From G965267605 sp965267605 (GTDB taxonomy: Bacteria; Bacteroidota; Bacteroidia; Flavobacteriales_E; Vicingaceae): DNA of 64,000 bases. The DNA lies in the NCBI GenBank assembly GCA_965267605.1, contig OZ254088.1, positions 2,108,001 to 2,172,000 on the forward strand. Direction: 5' to 3'. Below the pieces are notes generated by a model. That model was given only the letters and a program-made list of their open reading frames with translations, was not told where the DNA came from and searched no databases. A program made the position numbers and the translations under genes. Of this stretch, positions 42,779 through 52,334 are shown one piece after another (the stretch's first letter is position 1; each line of letters starts with the position of its first letter).

Positions 42779-45700
42779 TTATCTCAGCAAAGTCACCTTG
42801 CCTCGATACTCTTTCTTGTCTCCAAGAACCGTTTTCAATTGGATAAGGTAAACATAGGTGTCAGTCTTCGCCATCTCACCATTGTATTTACCGTCCCAAG
42901 AGCTGTCAAGCTGATGACCTTCCCAGATCAATTCACCCCAACGGTCGAAGATGTAAGTGTTAGCTTCCTCAACACCGTAGTACTTCGCTCTCCATCTATC
43001 GTTCACACCATCAGCTTGCTTAGGAGTAAACGCATTTGGAATGTAGATGAAGAATTCCGGATCAACGCGTACGTTCTTCCATGTACTGTCTCTACAACCC
43101 CACTGGTTCTCAATCCACAACCAAACTGTGTATGTTCCAGAATCAGGGTAAGTATAAGATGGGCTGTGGGCCGTACTTGTTCCTATACCATCTCCGAAGT
43201 TCCAGCTGCTCTGCTGTGCTCCAATCGAATTGTTGTTGAAAGTAATCTCAGCATCAGAAATCTTAACTAGATCCGGGTTCGGGTTGAAACTTGCTATAGG
43301 CATCGGATAAACAGACACATAGCTAGGCTTCGTAACCGTTGTAACACAACCAGAATCTGAAGTAGCTGTAAGCGTTACATCGAACGTCAACAGACTTGTT
43401 CCTTCATTCGTAAAGCATTCCGTTGGATTCTGAAGATTAGATGTACTTCCATTATTGAAGTTCCAGGCCCAGATTGCAATATTACCACTGGTGATTGTTG
43501 TGTTGTTAGTGAAATTCGTACACACAGTCTCACAACCATCCAATACATCACCCACAAAATCAACAACAGGATTCGGGTGTACATGTACAGGCTTCGTAAT
43601 TGAATCTATACATCCATCTGTACTTGAAACAACCAGTGTTACCTGATAAGATCCTGCACCAGGGAACTGATGGGATGGACTTGGCTGCGCTGAACCAAAG
43701 CTCCATACATAGTTCTGAGGTGTACCATTCGGCACAGTAGTAAGATTGGTAAACTGATTTGGGTTACCATCACAAACGTGTGTAGGAACGAAATCAACAA
43801 TCGGTACTGCGTTAACCTTAATTGGCACCATCACCGTATCAGTACATCCCTGATCTGATGTTACTATTAGCGTAGTATTATGGTTACCCGCTGTAGGGAA
43901 TGTAAACGTTGGGTTCTGGTTATTTGAGGTACCCGTTGAGTTGTTGTAACTCCAACCATTTATCGTACCTGTTGTAATCGTACTGTTATCTACAACCGGT
44001 GTTGGGTTACCTACACAAACCGCAGTAAAGTTAAACGCTGCATTAGGTTTAGGATGAATAACAACAGGCGCAGTAACAGTATCTGAACATCCAGTACCAG
44101 CGTAAGCTATCAATTGAACGGTATACGTTCCAGGTGTTGGATACATCTGCGATGGGTTGGTCTGGGTTGAAGTACCAGGCCCTCCAAAATTCCATGCATA
44201 TCCGGTAATAGTACCTGTTGTAATGGTAGAGGTGTTATTGAATAATGCTGGATCGTAGATACATACATTACCTACATTGAAGCTTGCAGTTGGGTTATCG
44301 TTAACCGTAACCTGATGCGTCATTGTACCGGTACACCCCTGGGCAGACGTAACAATTAGTGTTACAGTATATGTTCCAGGTGCAGCATATTGATGCGTAG
44401 GATTTGCAGTATTATCAACTGGACTTCCATCACCAAATACCCATTGCCATCCTGTAATGTTAGACCCCTGAACAGAAGACTGATCAAAGAAGGAAGTAAC
44501 ATCGCCAAAGCACACCGTATCGTAAGTGAACTGACAAACAGGAAGTGCATTTACAACCACCTGTGCAGAAGCAGTTGCCTGACATCCTCCCGGGGCTGTA
44601 ACGGTAGCCGTATAAGTTGTTGTAGTTGCCGGAGAAACAGTAACACTTGCTCCAGTCATACCACCTGGCTGCCAAGAATAAGTTCCACCAGCAGGATTAC
44701 CACCTGGCGTTAGTGTTATATTCTGACCCGCACAAATTGCTCCACCTGTCAAAGTTATTGTCGGCTGTGGATTTACAACTATCGTTCCCGTGCCGGTTCC
44801 TATACATCCGTTATTGTTATAAGTAAGCGTATAGGTTGTAGTTGCTCCAGGTGTTTGCGTAATATTCGCTGTAGTTGCTCCAGTAGGCGCCCAGGTATAT
44901 GTACCACCAGGATTAGAAACCTGTGACACCAATGTACCTGCCTGACCCGCACAAACGGTATCGTTAGGAATGGTTACAACAGGGTTCGACCCAATTTGGA
45001 CGAAGGCTGAAGCCGTATCCGTACACCCACCAGGGCCGGTTACTGTTACAGTATAAGTTGTACCTACCGGTGGATTCACTGTAATTGTAGGTGTAGTTTG
45101 CCCACCAGGAGTCCAAAGGAATGTGGACCCACCAGGTTGTGCACCGGGATTCAGCGTAACGGATTGCCCCGTACATATGACATAATTCTGCAGTGTTGCA
45201 ACGGGTTGCGGATTAACCGTAACCGTAGCAGTTTGCGAGCCGGCACATCCACCAGGTGACACATAGTTCAATGTGTAGGTAGTTGTTGCACCGGGCGTAA
45301 CCGTAATACTTTGTGTTGTCATACCACCGGGTGTCCAGTTGTATGTACCCCCGCCTGGTGCAGCATTTGCCGTAAGCGTGGCAGATTGTCCTGCACAAAT
45401 GGCTGGGTTGTTAATATTGATTACAGGTGTACCAAGAACTGTAACGCAGATGGTAGTGTCATCAAGACATCCACCAGACTGCTTAGCCACATCCAATCTT
45501 ACACAGTATGTACCAGGGGCAGCATACGTGTGTGTTGGATTCTGAGCTGTAGAAAGTGGACTACCATCGTTAAAGTCCCACTGATAAGTTAATCCTGGGT
45601 TACCACCTGTTGACAAATCTGTAAAGGAAATCGCTTGTCCTAAACAAACCGTATCCGCACTCACTGAGAAGTTCGCAAATGGCTTGTTAACGTTACATGG

Positions 45701-46162
45701 AATCGTAAGTGAGAACGATGCCGGGAACATACCACCACAGTCGGCAGTATATGCATTACTTGGGTTTGACGCTGTTACCGAAATCGGAACACCACAAGGA
45801 ACATTTGGAAAATCATATACCCACCAATCGTTATAAACGTTTGCGTTTGCCGGACAACTTGCAACAAATACCGGAGGCAAGTTACAACCAGGAAGTCCCG
45901 AGAAAGGGATGTTACACAGGTTCAAACTTGGGAAACCAGTTGTTGTAGTTGTGTTAGCACCTACCGTTAACGAAATGGTAATGGTACCACTGGTTGCTGG
46001 GTTTGGCGTACAACCGTGCCAGTGCTCAAAGAATAGCCTTAGCGTACTTGCGCAGTTGGCACAATAGGCGAACTGAACGGAGTGTGCGGTTGAAGATTTT
46101 GAGAGTCCAATAAAGGCGATCGCTAGGATCACAACTCTGGATAAATAGGACAACTTTTTCAT
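42779..46162 (-). CDS. T9SS type B protein with 4 Ig-like and 7 PKD domains
   Basis: The ATG at 46162 (MKKLSYLSRVVILAIAFIGLS) is preferred over an in-frame GTG one codon upstream, giving 1127 residues. The HSVQFAYCANCASTLRLFFE Cys-rich domain is followed by one PKD, four Ig-like repeats (ICAGQSATLTAN, ICTGQSVTLNP, VCAGQAGTLVS, ICAGQNITLTP), six PKD domains and a type B CTD (FIYIPNAFTPKQADGVNDRW, YRGKVTLLR end). It belongs to the same N-terminal subgroup as the two giant neighbours and marks the lowest step of the 11/7/4 Ig-repeat ladder. Surface adhesion is inferred. Confidence 0.9.
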   Translation of the reverse strand: MKKLSYLSRVVILAIAFIGLSKSSTAHSVQFAYCANCASTLRLFFEHWHGCTPNPATSGTITISLTVGANTTTTTGFPSLNLCNIPFSGLPGCNLPPVFVASCPANANVYNDWWVYDFPNVPCGVPISVTASNPSNAYTADCGGMFPASFSLTIPCNVNKPFANFSVSADTVCLGQAISFTDLSTGGNPGLTYQWDFNDGSPLSTAQNPTHTYAAPGTYCVRLDVAKQSGGCLDDTTICVTVLGTPVININNPAICAGQSATLTANAAPGGGTYNWTPGGMTTQSITVTPGATTTYTLNYVSPGGCAGSQTATVTVNPQPVATLQNYVICTGQSVTLNPGAQPGGSTFLWTPGGQTTPTITVNPPVGTTYTVTVTGPGGCTDTASAFVQIGSNPVVTIPNDTVCAGQAGTLVSQVSNPGGTYTWAPTGATTANITQTPGATTTYTLTYNNNGCIGTGTGTIVVNPQPTITLTGGAICAGQNITLTPGGNPAGGTYSWQPGGMTGASVTVSPATTTTYTATVTAPGGCQATASAQVVVNALPVCQFTYDTVCFGDVTSFFDQSSVQGSNITGWQWVFGDGSPVDNTANPTHQYAAPGTYTVTLIVTSAQGCTGTMTHQVTVNDNPTASFNVGNVCIYDPALFNNTSTITTGTITGYAWNFGGPGTSTQTNPSQMYPTPGTYTVQLIAYAGTGCSDTVTAPVVIHPKPNAAFNFTAVCVGNPTPVVDNSTITTGTINGWSYNNSTGTSNNQNPTFTFPTAGNHNTTLIVTSDQGCTDTVMVPIKVNAVPIVDFVPTHVCDGNPNQFTNLTTVPNGTPQNYVWSFGSAQPSPSHQFPGAGSYQVTLVVSSTDGCIDSITKPVHVHPNPVVDFVGDVLDGCETVCTNFTNNTTITSGNIAIWAWNFNNGSTSNLQNPTECFTNEGTSLLTFDVTLTATSDSGCVTTVTKPSYVSVYPMPIASFNPNPDLVKISDAEITFNNNSIGAQQSSWNFGDGIGTSTAHSPSYTYPDSGTYTVWLWIENQWGCRDSTWKNVRVDPEFFIYIPNAFTPKQADGVNDRWRAKYYGVEEANTYIFDRWGELIWEGHQLDSSWDGKYNGEMAKTDTYVYLIQLKTVLGDKKEYRGKVTLLR

Positions 46163-46198
46163 CACTTAGGTTTAGCGTTAAACTGTTCCTTTCAAAAC

Positions 46199-46225
46199 AG
46201 ACGAACACAATAGAAAATGGTTGCC
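46199..46225 (-). promoter_or_regulatory. ECF-type promoter motif of the 42779 gene (16-bp spacer)
   Basis: Minus strand: GGCAAC (46225-46220), 16 bp, CGTCTGTT. It is the only copy with a spacer one base shorter, and lies 36 bp before the ATG. Confidence 0.65.
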
Positions 46226-46310
46226 TACAAGTTCCGAAAAATTTTACCTTACTATAGCCGCGATTTTCGGAATATTCTTCATCGATAAATCTACCCTGTT
46301 TAACGAAAAA

Positions 46311-46333
46311 AAGCCCTCGTTTATCGAGGGCTT
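46311..46333 (-). terminator. Intrinsic terminator of the 46356 gene
   Basis: The stem AAGCCCTCG / CGAGGGCTT has a 5-base loop, and a T-run follows on the minus strand. Confidence 0.88.
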
Positions 46334-46355
46334 AGCATTCCTTGATTTATAGAAT

Positions 46356-49106
46356 TTATTTCAGCAGCGTAACCTTTCCTCGGTACTCCTGATGTTCACC
46401 TAGAACGGTCTTCACTTTTAGCAAATACACATAAGTATCTGTCTTTGCTTTCTGACCTTTGTAAGTACCATCCCATCTGCTATCCAACTCATGTCCTTCC
46501 CAAATCAATTCACCCCATCGGTCGAATACAAAAGTATTGGCTTCTTCTACACCCCAGAACTTCGCTCTCCAGCTGTCATTAATTCCATCACCAGTTGGTG
46601 TGAACGCGTTCGGAATATAAATGAACACTTCAGGATCAACGCGCACCACTTTCGCTGTACTATCTCTACAACCCCACTGGTTTTCGATGTACAACCAAAC
46701 GGTATAGTTTCCTGTGTCTTTATACGTATGGGTAGGACTATAAGCCAGATCAGTTCCTCCATCACCAAAGTCCCAGGTCCAGGTATTGGCTCCCTTCGAC
46801 CAGTTAGGGAACGTAATGTCCGGTTCTGAAATCTTCACGATATCCGGCTCTGTTCCAAAGTTGGCAATTGGCCAAGGGAAAGCTGAAATGTAGCTTGGCT
46901 TAGTAACCGTTGTTACACATCCTGAATCAGAAGTTGCCGTAAGAGTAACGTCATAAGTCAGAAGTGTAAGTCCTGTGTTGTCGTAACAGTGACTCGGATT
47001 CTGTGATGCTCCATTGGAGCCATCTCCAAAGTTCCAAGACCATGTAGCAATATTTCCACCTGCTATGGTTGTGTTGTTGGTAAAGTTCGGACATACTGGT
47101 GCACATCCATCAACCACATCCGCTACAAAATCAACCACCGGATTACAATTCACGTAGATGGTTTTCGTAACAGAATCTACACAACCCTGTGGATCCAAAG
47201 CAGTAAGCTTTACATCATACGAACCACAAGCTGGGAAGAGGAAAGAAGGCGTTGGCGCTGCACTGTTGCCCAAGCCATCAAAATCCCAAACCAGGTTCGG
47301 ATTTCCACCACCCACCATTGTAGTAAGATCGCTGAATTGCATTGGCGTTCCATCGCAAACGGTATTTCTTGAGAAATTAACCACAGGCTGCGGGAACACA
47401 TTCACAACCACCGTAGTACTATCCATACAACCTTGATCACTAGTTACAACCAGTTTAACCGTGTAAACGCCAGGCGCTCCATAGTTATACGTTGGATGCT
47501 GATTCGTTGAGGTTCCGCTGTTGTCACCAAAGTCCCAGAACCAAGATTGAATATTTCCAGTATTAATGTTTGAACCGTCAGTGAAGCTTACAATGTTCCC
47601 GTAACATACATCTGCTGTGGTAAATCCGGCAACCGGCTGATCGTTCACCGTAACTGGTATCGTTACCGAATCCTGACATGTTGGGCCCGTACCCACCACA
47701 AGTTTCACGTTATAAGTTCCGGGGCCCGGGAATTGATGTGTTGGATGTTGAATGGTACTGTTACCCGTTCCTCCAAAATCCCAACTCCATAGACTAACCA
47801 CACCTGGGTTAGCAGTTGATTGATCAGTAAACTGTGTAGGGAAACCATTACACACTGCCGGAGCAGCAAATGCTGGTGAAGGTGTAGCGTGTATATCCAC
47901 CTGCTTTGATATACTATCCGTACATCCATCACTACTGGTTACAGTAAGCGTAACTGTATGCGTACCTATAGTACCAAATGTGTGCTGTGGGTTTTGATTG
48001 TTGCTTGTTCCTCCACCGAAGTTCCATTGCCAAATGGTAATTGGTCCGCCTGGCGCTGTAGATAGATCAGTAAACGATGTTGGATTACCAAAACAAACGG
48101 TATCAAACGTAAACTGTGCATTGGGACTACACGGTATAGCCACCACCTGGGTTATGGAATCTGTACATCCTCCCTGGCTGGTAACTACCAATTTCACGTT
48201 GTAGTTTCCACAGTTGGCATATGCGTGTGTTGGACTTTGCTGTGTACTTGTATTACCATCACCAAAATCCCAAGACCACTGCGTAATCGTGCCAGTTCCA
48301 ATTGTAGATGCGTCCGTAAACGGAGTACCGAAACCACTACACTTTGGCGCAAACGTGAAGTTTGGGTTTGGCTGATCTTCAACCACCACGCAGATGGTAG
48401 TGTCATCTTCGCAACCACCAATCGTCTTCTTTGTTTTCAAGGTAACACAGTAGTTACCTGGAGCCGTATACGTATGCGTAGGGTTCTGTGCAGTTGAATT
48501 AGGTGACCCATCACCGAAATCCCAATCGTAGAACAGTGTTGGATTACCTCCAGTAGAATTGTCGGTAAAAGTCATTGGAACACCCAGACAAACTGCTGCA
48601 GGTGGAATGAAACTTGAAACCGGCTTATTCACATTACATGGAATGGTAAACGTACCTGTTGAAGCTGGGTACATTCCACAACCGTCCATTGTAAATGCAG
48701 TACTACCTGAAACCACAGTAATGTTGATCGGCACACCACATGGCACATTATTGTAGTCAAAGTTCACCCAATCATTGTATGTATTCGCTGTGCCCGGGCA
48801 AGAAGCAAAAACAATGGGTGGCGCGTTACATCCTGGCAGGTTTGTAATTGGTGTGTTTTGAAGGTTCGTTAGCGGGTTACCTGTAGTGGTAGTAGTCGTA
48901 CCACCAATAGTAATCGAAATGGTCATGGTTGTACTGGTAACAGCCTCTGTGCTGTGCCAGTGCTCAAACCAGAGTCTTAAAGTAGAAGCACAACTAGCGC
49001 AATACGTTAACTGAACTGCGTGTGCCTGTACCTGATTTATAGAACCCAAAGAGAGCATTGCAAGCAGAACAAGGCTCCATAGTTTCTTAGATAGCAAGTT
49101 TTTCAT
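46356..49106 (-). CDS. T9SS type B PKD protein, no Ig-like repeats (8 PKD)
   Basis: This 916-residue protein has a signal peptide (MKNLLSKKLWSLVLLAMLSL...VQA) and an N-terminal domain HAVQLTYCASCASTLRLWFE in the second subgroup's form (STTMTISITIGGTTTTTTG, PASTGTFTIPC). Eight PKD domains (VSSFIPPAAVCLG to IANFGTEPDIVKIS) and a type B CTD (FIYIPNAFTPTGDGINDSW, FDRWGELIWEG, KVTLLK) follow. Each PKD but the last has the Cys pair. It is closest to the 49292 protein in domain order. Confidence 0.9.
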   Translation of the reverse strand: MKNLLSKKLWSLVLLAMLSLGSINQVQAHAVQLTYCASCASTLRLWFEHWHSTEAVTSTTMTISITIGGTTTTTTGNPLTNLQNTPITNLPGCNAPPIVFASCPGTANTYNDWVNFDYNNVPCGVPINITVVSGSTAFTMDGCGMYPASTGTFTIPCNVNKPVSSFIPPAAVCLGVPMTFTDNSTGGNPTLFYDWDFGDGSPNSTAQNPTHTYTAPGNYCVTLKTKKTIGGCEDDTTICVVVEDQPNPNFTFAPKCSGFGTPFTDASTIGTGTITQWSWDFGDGNTSTQQSPTHAYANCGNYNVKLVVTSQGGCTDSITQVVAIPCSPNAQFTFDTVCFGNPTSFTDLSTAPGGPITIWQWNFGGGTSNNQNPQHTFGTIGTHTVTLTVTSSDGCTDSISKQVDIHATPSPAFAAPAVCNGFPTQFTDQSTANPGVVSLWSWDFGGTGNSTIQHPTHQFPGPGTYNVKLVVGTGPTCQDSVTIPVTVNDQPVAGFTTADVCYGNIVSFTDGSNINTGNIQSWFWDFGDNSGTSTNQHPTYNYGAPGVYTVKLVVTSDQGCMDSTTVVVNVFPQPVVNFSRNTVCDGTPMQFSDLTTMVGGGNPNLVWDFDGLGNSAAPTPSFLFPACGSYDVKLTALDPQGCVDSVTKTIYVNCNPVVDFVADVVDGCAPVCPNFTNNTTIAGGNIATWSWNFGDGSNGASQNPSHCYDNTGLTLLTYDVTLTATSDSGCVTTVTKPSYISAFPWPIANFGTEPDIVKISEPDITFPNWSKGANTWTWDFGDGGTDLAYSPTHTYKDTGNYTVWLYIENQWGCRDSTAKVVRVDPEVFIYIPNAFTPTGDGINDSWRAKFWGVEEANTFVFDRWGELIWEGHELDSRWDGTYKGQKAKTDTYVYLLKVKTVLGEHQEYRGKVTLLK

Positions 49107-49146
49107 TTTTAGGTTAGGTTAAGCGGAGGCAAAATACTTTAAATAA

Positions 49147-49174
49147 TGACGTGTTCACACAAAGATTGGTTGCC
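49147..49174 (-). promoter_or_regulatory. ECF-type promoter motif of the 46356 gene
   Basis: Minus strand: GGCAAC (49174-49169), 17 bp, CGTCATTA. The -10-like half deviates at its fifth base. It lies 40 bp before the ATG at 49106. Confidence 0.65.
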
Positions 49175-49250
49175 ATTCAGACACACAAAATCATATATTT
49201 TTTTTCTCCAAATAAACAGTTAAGATTTGGTCTAGTGAATGCACAAAAAA

Positions 49251-49270
49251 AGGCCCTCCAAAGAGGGCCT
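49251..49270 (-). terminator. Intrinsic terminator of the 49292 gene
   Basis: The stem AGGCCCTC / GAGGGCCT has a CAAA loop and is followed by seven T on the minus strand. Confidence 0.9.
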
Positions 49271-49291
49271 CGTTCCAGGTTTGTTGCTGCT

Positions 49292-52045
49292 CTATTTGAG
49301 CACAGCTACCCGGCCTCGGAATTCCTTATACTCACCTCGCACCGTGGTAACCTGAACCAGGTATACATAGGAATCTGTTTTCACCTCCTGGTCTTTGTAC
49401 TGACCATTCCACTTGCTATCCAATTCCGTTCCTGTCCATATCAATTCCCCCCAGCGATTGAAGATTGAAGAAGTGGCCTCCACTACCCCATCATATTTAG
49501 GGAACCAGTAGTCGTTTCTACCATCTCCATTTGGGGTGAAGGCGTTAGGTATATAAACGAATGCCTCAGGCTCCACTTTTACAATGGTGGCTGTGCTATC
49601 AGAACAACCCCACTCATTGTAGACATACAACCACACCGTATACCTACCCGTATCCTGATACTCATGTGAGGGATTGTATACTGTAGAACTGGTTGTACCG
49701 TCACCAAAGTTCCAGGTCCATGTCTTCTCACCAGAGGATTGATTAAGGAAGTCAATCGTAGGATTCGAAATTTGCACAATGGAAGGTTCTGCTTCAAATT
49801 CGGCATCCGGAACAGGATACACGGTTATATAATCGAATTTAGTAAGTGTTGCTACGCAGCCCGAATCCGATGTAACCGTTAGTGTTGCATCGTATACTCG
49901 ATAAGAGGATGTCTCATTCTCGAAACATTTCTGTGGATGCTGTGCAAAAGATCCTGTGCCGTTTCCAAAAGACCAATTCCACTTGCTGATATTGCTACCT
50001 GTCACGACAGAAAGGTCCTGGAAGTTTGGACACAATGGTGCGCAGCCTTTTAACTTATCCGCTACAAAGTCAACCGTTGGTTTATAGTTCACATATACGT
50101 CCTTCACCAGTGAATCAATACATCCAAAGGGCGTTCTAGCAACCAATGACACAGTATACTGGCCGCCCCCCGGGAAGGTGAATTGCGGATGTTGACCTGC
50201 ACTCGCGCCAAGGCCATTGAAGTTCCACACCCAGTTCGGGTTTCCTCCCTGAATCTGCGTATAGTTTGTGAATTGCATCGGATCACCTTCACAGGTCTTT
50301 GACCTCGTCCAACTCACATTTGGTTGCGGATGAACGTTCACCGGAAGCTTCGCAGATCCAACGCAACCTTGATCTGATGTTGCTGTAAGTGTTACTGTAT
50401 AACCTCCTGCAAAAGGGTAGTTATAGGTTGGGTGTTGCTGGTTAGAATATCCCTGCAGGTTGCCGAAATCCCAGCTGTAACCTGTAATCGTACCTGTTCC
50501 AATATTGGTATTGTTGGTAAACACCATTTGATTACCATAGCAAACATCCGCAGTAACGAAGGCCACATTTGGTGTATCGTTCACCGTTACCAACTGTGTT
50601 AGTGAATCCTTACATACTGACCCAGCACTGGTTACCAGTTTTACCTGATACGTACCTGGGGCAGTATACATGTACGTTGGGTTTTGAACAATGCTGGTAC
50701 CAATTCCGTCACCGAAATCCCAGGTCCAACCTGCCGGTGGACCGGATGTAGTCGTGGATTGATCAGTAAACACCGTTGGGTTACCCAGGCAAACAGTTGT
50801 GGCCAGGAAATTTGAAGTAGCCGCTGGCCAAACAGTAACCTGATGCTGCACAGTGGCCACACATCCTCCGCTACTCGTAACTGTTAACGTAACAGTATAC
50901 GTGCCGTGGTTGGGATATGTATACTGCGGGTGTTGTGCACCGCTGGTGCCCTGATTGTTACCGAAATCCCAAAACCAAGCAGTGATCTGACCTCCCTGAA
51001 CGTTAGACAGGTCGGTAAAATTAACCGGGCTTCCAAAACATGCTGTATCATAGGTGAAGCTGGCGGTTGGTGTACAAGGAATTACTACTTGTTGTGTTAT
51101 AGAGTCTACACATCCACCGTTCGAGTATACAATCAGTTTTACATTGTAAGTCCCACAGTTGGCGTAAACGTGATTTGGATTTTGTACCGCACTGGTATTT
51201 CCATCTCCGAAATCCCACGCCCATTGCGTAATGGTTCCATTGGCAATTGTACTCACATCAGTGAACGGTGTTGGATACCCATTACATTTTGGCACAACGG
51301 TAAATCCAGGATTGGGCACATCTTCAACCACAACGCAAATCGTAGTATCATCATCACACCCATTGATGGTCTTGCGTGCACGAAGGGTCACACAATACGT
51401 ACCAGGTGCAGCATAGGTATGGGTAGGATTCTGCTGCGTGGAAATCGGAGATCCATCCCCAAAATCCCAGCTATAGAATAGTGGATTACCTCCTGTAGAA
51501 TTATCTATAAAGGTCATTGGTGTACCTACACAAACAGATGCAGGAGGAATAAAGCTTGCAGTAGGTTTATTGATGTTGCAGGGAATGGTAAATGTTCCCG
51601 TTGAAGCAGGCATCATTCCACAAGCGTCCATGGTAAACGCAGAGTTACCAGAAATAACGGTGATGTTTACGGGCACCCCACATGGCACAGCCGGAAAGTC
51701 GTAATTGACCCAATCAAGATATAAGTTCATGCTGTTGGGACATGATGCAAAGATCACGGGGTTGGTATTACAACCTGGCAGTTGGTTCAATGGTGTATTC
51801 TGAACGTTGGTCAGCGGAGATCCTGTAGTAGTGGTTGTTATTCCACCCGTGGTTAGTGAAATAGTCATAGTGGTGGTACCCACTGCTTGATTTCCATGCC
51901 AATGCTCGATCCAAAGCCGAAGCGATCCTTGACAGTTAGCACAATACGCCATTTGAACTGAATGTGCGTACATTGAAATTGAAAAGCCTACAATACTTAT
52001 AAGTGTTGCAGCTACCCGAAAGATTTGAGACAGTTTAGTTTTCAT
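49292..52045 (-). CDS. T9SS type B PKD protein (8 PKD)
   Basis: The ATG at 52045 (MKTKLSQIFRVAATLISIVGFS) is chosen over the upstream Met at 52069 because it gives a normal basic signal start; the product is 917 residues. HSVQMAYCANCQGSLRLWIE opens the Cys-rich domain, followed by eight PKD domains and a type B CTD (FVYIPNAFTPNGDGRNDYW, FNRWGELIWTG, FRGRVAVLK end). The CTD tail has drifted from KVTLLK to RVAVLK, the most divergent of the array. Domain order matches the 46356 protein. Confidence 0.9.
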   Translation of the reverse strand: MKTKLSQIFRVAATLISIVGFSISMYAHSVQMAYCANCQGSLRLWIEHWHGNQAVGTTTMTISLTTGGITTTTTGSPLTNVQNTPLNQLPGCNTNPVIFASCPNSMNLYLDWVNYDFPAVPCGVPVNITVISGNSAFTMDACGMMPASTGTFTIPCNINKPTASFIPPASVCVGTPMTFIDNSTGGNPLFYSWDFGDGSPISTQQNPTHTYAAPGTYCVTLRARKTINGCDDDTTICVVVEDVPNPGFTVVPKCNGYPTPFTDVSTIANGTITQWAWDFGDGNTSAVQNPNHVYANCGTYNVKLIVYSNGGCVDSITQQVVIPCTPTASFTYDTACFGSPVNFTDLSNVQGGQITAWFWDFGNNQGTSGAQHPQYTYPNHGTYTVTLTVTSSGGCVATVQHQVTVWPAATSNFLATTVCLGNPTVFTDQSTTTSGPPAGWTWDFGDGIGTSIVQNPTYMYTAPGTYQVKLVTSAGSVCKDSLTQLVTVNDTPNVAFVTADVCYGNQMVFTNNTNIGTGTITGYSWDFGNLQGYSNQQHPTYNYPFAGGYTVTLTATSDQGCVGSAKLPVNVHPQPNVSWTRSKTCEGDPMQFTNYTQIQGGNPNWVWNFNGLGASAGQHPQFTFPGGGQYTVSLVARTPFGCIDSLVKDVYVNYKPTVDFVADKLKGCAPLCPNFQDLSVVTGSNISKWNWSFGNGTGSFAQHPQKCFENETSSYRVYDATLTVTSDSGCVATLTKFDYITVYPVPDAEFEAEPSIVQISNPTIDFLNQSSGEKTWTWNFGDGTTSSTVYNPSHEYQDTGRYTVWLYVYNEWGCSDSTATIVKVEPEAFVYIPNAFTPNGDGRNDYWFPKYDGVVEATSSIFNRWGELIWTGTELDSKWNGQYKDQEVKTDSYVYLVQVTTVRGEYKEFRGRVAVLK

Positions 52046-52091
52046 TGCATAATAGTTTAGGGTCAACACTACTTTTTATTCTTTATATAGT

Positions 52092-52119
52092 AGACGTTAT
52101 AATATTTTATATGGTTGCC
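52092..52119 (-). promoter_or_regulatory. ECF-type promoter motif of the 49292 gene
   Basis: Minus strand: GGCAAC (52119-52114), 17 bp of AT-rich spacer, CGTCTACT. It ends 46 bp before the ATG at 52045. The remaining gap up to 52290 is AT-rich, with imperfect TTAGC/GCTAA inverted repeats near 52175-52200, and contains no gene. Confidence 0.7.
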
Positions 52120-52290
52120 ATTGTTCTTTAAAATATTTTATTCGTTTTATTAACAATTAGGGGTAGATATCAACATTAGCTAATCGATCAATTGGCTAAT
52201 CAATACACGTAACACGTTGATTATCAGGAATAAATAATCAATTTCTTATACAGGTGCGAACGCACCCTCGAAACCGCAAATTGGGGCAAA

Positions 52291-52316
52291 AAAAATCCCT
52301 CCGAAGAGGGATTTTT
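52291..52316 (-). terminator. Intrinsic terminator of the 52335 gene
   Basis: The 11-bp stem AAAAATCCCTC / GAGGGATTTTT has a CGAA loop and flanking A/T tracts. Confidence 0.9.
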
Positions 52317-52334
52317 CAATATTGGGAATTGTAG

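Noticed and set aside
52120..52290. AT-rich intergenic stretch with TTAGC/GCTAA inverted repeats, and similar TTAGCGATAGCTAA near 23925 and a related one near 27149
   Set aside because: Short imperfect palindromes in AT-rich DNA; the contexts differ and I see no consistent gene association.
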